From: Branchiostoma floridae
Taxonomy: Eukaryota > Chordata > Leptocardii > Amphioxiformes > Branchiostomatidae
Reading direction: 5' to 3'
Assembly: GCF_000003815.2 (NCBI RefSeq)
Contig: NC_049997.1
Location: forward strand, 8,250,676 to 8,314,675
DNA length: 64,000 nucleotides
The notes beneath the pieces were generated by a model. The model was given only the letters and a program-made list of their open reading frames with translations, did not search any database and was not told the origin of the DNA. Below are positions 59,210 through 64,000 of this stretch, piece by piece. The first letter of the stretch is position 1; each line of letters opens with the position of its first letter. A program made the translations under genes and the position numbers.

Positions 59210-61185
59210 ACTTGCATGTAATGTGAAATGAATGCACTAAATTACCATAGATCAACTAATGTTTCAAAATACTGTCATTAAGTCGTGTACTTTGTTAGAA
59301 CGGATTTGGCATCTATTTAGACTATGTGCGAACGGGTTTGAAAATCTATTCAAACTATTCGTAAATTGTTTTTGGAACTATTTTGCCACGTATTTAAAAC
59401 GTAGTCAAACTTTCTTTAGAAAGGATCTGGGTGTCTATCCAGACTTAAGAAGGGATTTAAAGATTCATTCAGACATTCTGTTATTCGTCTGCGCCATTGT
59501 TACATGCAGACATACCGGGCGTTTCACGCTCAACCGAACGGGTTCAATGACCGTTAGGTCATATACACAACAGCCTTGAGGTCAAGGGTTTCTACGGCTG
59601 AATTCTGACAACTTTTTTTTTCTTCAAAAATTGAACTTTTTTGTGTAAAATAGACGTCACAGTGCCCATGTTGAATATCATTCAAATTGTGCATAGCTGA
59701 ATGAATTAAACAAACAGCAACACCTCAAGCACGTTAAAAGATAAACATCCACAACGAAAAGATCAGTGGCCGATCCCAGTGTGAGTGGATCAAACCTTAC
59801 AGTTCCAGTATTGCACAGCTTGTAAGTATGGTACAAAATGGGTGCATTACGATTATTCTCCTAAACAAAAATAAACAAAAAACAAACAAGTCGATGTTGG
59901 GGTTGATGTGAAAAATCCACATTAGTCGCACGGTTGATTCACGACAGCAAATCGGTGTGGCACAAGTGTTGGTATAGTTATGAATATTTCGCGCAAAATT
60001 CAACTGTTTCCTAACGTAAAAAGTTGGCATAGATTCTGCGAAGATTGTACAATGAACGTAGCCGCGCCTCAAGATTTAACTACAAAGGAAACTAACAATG
60101 TAAAGAAAAAGTCGGAAAAAGCTACTTTTTGTTTTGTTCAAATATTCCGTAGTATACCTTTAATCTTGGCAGGAACATTTTTTTTTTCATTTTATCCCTC
60201 CTTATCTTTCTCTCATTATTTCTCCCTTCTAGTTTTAAAGACACAAATAGAGGCAAATCAAAAACACATTTACAAACAATTACCTAAGCCCTGTTCTTTC
60301 GGTCGCTACCACACCTGTAGCATGGCACGTAGCTGTGACGTCATACTATCACGTGGACATCACGTGGTGTGACACATAAGCGCATGGTCAGCTACGAAAA
60401 GTATGACATCATCTTTAGCCCACTGGATGCTTTTTATGCAAATGAGTAAACTTCTGAGTCATTAAATCCAATGTACTTCAGAGTGGATTTGAATTAGAAT
60501 TTAATTTACTTAAAGCTAATAATAACTTACTTAATGAGTTCTTAATACCCTGTAAGGACTCGGAAGCTCTGTATATGATGTAAAATACATGATTTCTTCT
60601 ATCGAATATGTACCTAGTATTAAATATGCATTACGTTATATACCTGAGAAACATTAGTAGGTCAATAGTTGATGAAATGTTAAGACTATTTGTTTTATAA
60701 TGAACTTTGAGTTTATGCTTTGTATGAGACAAACGGGGGTAACACGACAAACTAACAAATCTTGAAAAGCATATTATTTTCTATGATCGCATAAGAAACT
60801 TCACAACGATAAAAATATGTCAGTTTAATGAGCTGTTACTATGCAAGGATGCTTCAAAGGGAACCAAAGCAAGGTAGCAACCCAAGCGACACCTACGTCA
60901 CAACTGAGTAAATACAGGTTTTGACGGGACCGTGTATACGTAACACACCCTTTCCATTGAGTAGCAATCACTGAGCGAATTTGCAGTGACTAAACGTGGA
61001 TTTCAGAATTGAAATGTTATGCTAGATGTTAGGAGAATTTAAGATAACAAACCACACAAAACGGAGACAGATTCGTTGTCAGTCAATGGAATTTTCTGAA
61101 GGACATGTCAAATCTTTTATCCCTCATTGTTCTCAGCGCAAGTAGAAAAAGTTATAACGTTATCTATTTAGGTATTGTATGTTTG
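59210..61185. other. Intergenic, no supported gene
   Basis: A patch at about 59298-59480 contains four diverged copies of a ~24-base word, GGaTTTGg-aTCTATtCAgAC. A pair of CACGTG boxes 12 bases apart lies at 60351-60368. No exons recognised. Confidence 0.4.
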
Positions 61186-61190
61186 GTTTA

Positions 61191-61299
61191 ATCTCCAAGC
61201 AGATGTTGTGCTGGTGACATAAGATCGTATCATTAGCTGGGGAAGGGGTTTAGCCGACAGAGGAGTTTAATTATGCCACAGTAAGATCTGCTTGGAGAT
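61191..61299. mobile_element. Tc1/mariner-like MITE, copy 2
   Basis: Termini ATCTCCAAGCAGAT and ATCTGCTTGGAGAT are flanked by TA (61189-61190 and 61300-61301). Same family as 46573-46720 but with a shorter interior lacking the 22-bp duplication. Confidence 0.85.
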
Positions 61300-61343
61300 T
61301 AGGTTTCGTTGTCCAATAAATCACAGTTTTTCATCCTTATACA

Positions 61344-61584
61344 CCCTTTTCACTAGGACGGCGCTCTCGCCTTTCGACGCGCTCTCTGCGACCTAAAATT
61401 TGACATATCGCTCAACGAATTCTATAGAAAGAAACGAATCTTTTACACTTTGTGTGTTTTGTCGTCTTCTCGGTCACACTTTTACATTTTGTATGATATA
61501 CCCAGTATGAAAATCCAAGGTTACACATATCCTATTTAGGTCGCAGTGAGAGCGCATCGCGATCGTCGTCTAGTGGAAAGGGGG
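61344..61584 (+). mobile_element. MITE family 2, best-preserved copy
   Basis: Ends CCCTTTTCACTAGGACGGCG and CGTCGTCTAGTGGAAAGGGG form imperfect terminal inverted repeats of about 18-20 bases. The interior matches 58148-58389 in reverse orientation, and part of it matches 59085-59205. No coding capacity. The superfamily is not determined. Confidence 0.75.
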
Positions 61585-61639
61585 GCGTACGAGGACTCAA
61601 GGATTGTCAAGCTTGATACCAGGTGACCGAGAGGGCATG

Positions 61640-61862
61640 ACTTGAAGATGACAGCCGTAGGCGTGGCCGACGACCGACAGGTAACACAACACCTTAGGGT
61701 AGTACCAGGCACAGGAGCTTTGACCCATTCAATGCAAATAGGCCACGCCCGGCTTTTTTCTTTAAGAGCCTGAGTCCTCTCCACGCACTCCTTCATTCCG
61801 TTACGCTGCTTCCACGAGAGGACCTTCTTCAAGAAACCGTCTGAGACGTCAAAAAAAGGTAA
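61640..61862 (+). promoter_or_regulatory. Possible promoter and non-coding first exon
   Basis: A GC-richer island with CCACGCCC (GC-box-like) and a pyrimidine-rich stretch is followed by sequence ending AAAAAAAG|GTAAGG near 61859. This could be an untranslated first exon of a gene to the right, whose other exons I did not find in the window. Confidence 0.2.
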
Positions 61863-61869
61863 GGGAAAT

Positions 61870-63400
61870 TTGCCGACTTGTTCGCAATCGTCCTGTAATA
61901 GTAGTAACATTTGTTTGAAGATGTTTCTTTTTTCCCGTTATAATAAAAATCACTGCATGAGAGATTTTAAGTTTTACCCCTTTTCACGGAAGACTTACTA
62001 TGGAGCCAGAACGCTAGCTTTGTGTCCTTACTTCGAAGTTGAGTTTTATGCATAGCCGTCTGACTACAGACATTCATGTTGCGTTTAGTTTATGGTGGGG
62101 AGTATAATAAATTTCGTCGTAATTTCTTTCGTTGATAAAAATCTGGTGAATTTTGCGTATCAGTGACGCATATCATAATCCCTCTGTAAACGTAGGCCCG
62201 TAAACGTGTAGATCCCAAATCATGTGAATGTTTGCTTCGATTCGTACATGTATCGGCTGATTTTGGGGGAAAATGGAGTTGTTCCAATGGTTTCAAAGTT
62301 GTCCACGTAATGTGCGTGAGTGACTTGCAAGTTTTTATCCTAGCCGCCTTTAGTCCCCGTCTATCCTTGTGTATTTGTACTTGTGCGCAATGGTGCGGTG
62401 GGTGGGTCTAGTTTGCCTTTGTTCGTTTTTTTTTCGTCGGGACAACTACATCTAAAGAACAGCACATAAAGGGGCTTTCTGTGTGTATTGAATACTATAG
62501 ACTGCACTTGAGAGTTAGTTTAGGAATTTTCGCTTAGTTTAGTAAAAGCTTAAGTGAGTGGTACGTTTCACCCCTTTTCTAAGTGTCAACTCTGCGTTGT
62601 TCGCCTATTTTTTAATGGATAGGCGATGTCGGCGGTGTCAATTGTAGTAAGATATACCGCTTTTCTCTTAGCTGTGTCATCCGACAAGGATATACTAGGT
62701 CAGACTACGGCGTGTATAAAGGTGTGAATTAGAGCGAGTCTCGAGAATGCCTTACATAGGGCCCTCTTGTTTACTTAAAGGCTATTACAAGAGCGTCTTT
62801 CTTCAAGATTTAATGATTTAACTCACTTGGAATGGCTGCAATTGATCATGAATCCCTTCAAGTAGATGTATGATATAGTTTTTCGATGGTTAATGGTTTA
62901 TGGTTGGTTCTATGAGTATGGAACCGACCGTCGTCTAGTTTCGGTAGCGGGCGTGGTCCGATGGTTGGTGACCGACAGATCATCTTGCGGCCATTGTTAG
63001 TTACTCACCCGCCTGGCATGTTACCCACAGAGGGAGGGGTGGAGTCCGTGGGGTGATTTAACCGATGACCTACAGGTTATTCTGGTCTTTCACAAAAGAG
63101 CTAGAGAGTTTGCCCATACTATACAACGTTAAACATCTTGAAAAAGAACTGAAGACATTTCGTTTCCGCAGTGAACCTATACGTAGAAAGTTTGCTCTTG
63201 CTACGATTTGGGCCTATCTTACTAGACGGTGACCGTACAGAGACGAGCATTGAATTAGTGTGATGCTTGTTCATAATTGGAATGGGGTACAAAATGTAAA
63301 GATATAATTCAAAAGACAAAAAAAAAACTCATAAAACTTTTTAAGAAATCGTTGTTTATCTTTGAAAGGATGTGTTCGATCATATGTCGCTTAGCCAAAG
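61870..63400. other. Intergenic, no supported gene
   Basis: No recognisable exons, RNA genes or structured repeats except a small hairpin around 62602-62628 (CGCCTATTTTTTAATGGATAGGCG). Confidence 0.35.
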
Positions 63401-63404
63401 GACT

Positions 63405-64000
63405 TTTAAGCCATGAAAGGTTTGTCGTGTAAGGCATTGCTCCTGACGTGGTAGTAATTGGAAGAACTTTACGTTTTAGTAACCCTCTTCTGTGCCCTTG
63501 CGCTTTGACAAGTGCCCTAGCGAGCGAAGTTTGTTTTCCGAATAACTTGTTTTTCTTTGCTATGGGTAGTTGGAGAATGACTTATTGCAAGCTATGAAGG
63601 TATTCATGTTTCACGCATTGCTTTTGAAGTGATGGCAGTATGGAGAATATGGCGTTTTAGACACCCTCTCTAGATCCCTTGTGCTTGACTTGTGTTCTAG
63701 CGAGTGAAGTTTTTGTTTATTTCTGGACAGCTTGTTTTTTTCTTGCTATGTGTAGTTGGAGAATGTCTAGGTATGAATGTATTCAATATTTACGCATTGC
63801 TTCTGAAGTGATAACAGAATGAAGAGTACATTTTTTTGTATGTAGTTTTAGACACCTTCTATTTAAAATGCCCTTGTGGCTTGACTGGTGCCCTAGCGAG
63901 CGAATTTTTTTGTTTGTTTATGAACAGCCTGTTTTTTCTTGCTATGGATAGTTGGAGAAGTTGTCTAGGTATAAAGGTTATTCAATTTTCACGCATTGAT
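63405..64000. repeat. ~180-200-bp tandem repeat running off the right edge
   Basis: The word GCATTG followed by CTTCTGAAGTGAT-like sequence recurs at 63434, 63615, 63794 and 63993 (spacing 181, 179, 199). Each unit also contains a CCCTAGCGAGCGAAG-like block and TTGCTATGGGTAGTTGGAGAA. Units are visibly diverged from each other. Confidence 0.85.

Noticed and set aside
61536-61910. 124-codon minus-strand frame
   Set aside because: Its C-terminal part is the MITE end at 61344-61584, and the rest has no domain. A plus-strand splice donor at 61859 fits the region better.

Overview
The window looks like a draft-assembly scaffold from an invertebrate deuterostome, most likely an amphioxus (Branchiostoma). 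The signs are compact multi-exon genes with GT-AG introns, chordate-type families (an ARID2-type ARID domain, a FIGLA-like bHLH, a GAL3ST sulfotransferase, an acid lipase), many short foldback/MITE elements, tRNA-derived SINE fragments, and five runs of N, four of them exactly 100 bases. The species assignment is inference.

Layout: 0.5-7.4 kb (+) is a two-exon gene for a secreted, tandemly repetitive glycoprotein of about 2,206 residues that I cannot place in a known family. 10.7-13.2 kb (-) is a three-exon C2H2 zinc-finger gene. 13.2-19.7 kb is repeat-rich with two gaps. 19.8-20.8 kb (-) holds the first three coding exons of an ARID2-type gene whose remainder was not found in the window. It lies head-to-head with an eight-exon acid lipase gene at 21.7-26.4 kb (+). 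28.2-29.2 kb is a 5'-truncated LINE split by a hAT-type MITE. 30.0-32.5 kb (+) encodes an unusual fusion of an RNase H1-type N-terminal nucleic-acid-binding domain with a phospholipase-D-like domain. 34.8-39.2 kb (+) is a six-exon cysteine-containing secreted protein of unknown family. 39.2-45.4 kb has no gene I can support. 45.4-48.7 kb (-) is a four-exon FIGLA-like bHLH gene. 49.4-51.0 kb is a homogenised satellite with a 318-bp higher-order period. 52.6-56.0 kb (+) is a six-exon galactose-3-O-sulfotransferase. 56-64 kb has retroelement ends, MITEs, a SINE and, at the right edge, a roughly 180-bp tandem repeat that runs out of the window.

The genes do not form one pathway. The ARID2-type and lipase genes may share a promoter. 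The two most unusual genes are the giant, nearly cysteine-free repeat glycoprotein and the RNase-H1-N/PLD-like fusion. Exon boundaries were read by eye from splice sites and phase. All multi-exon models given here keep frame, but none has transcript support.
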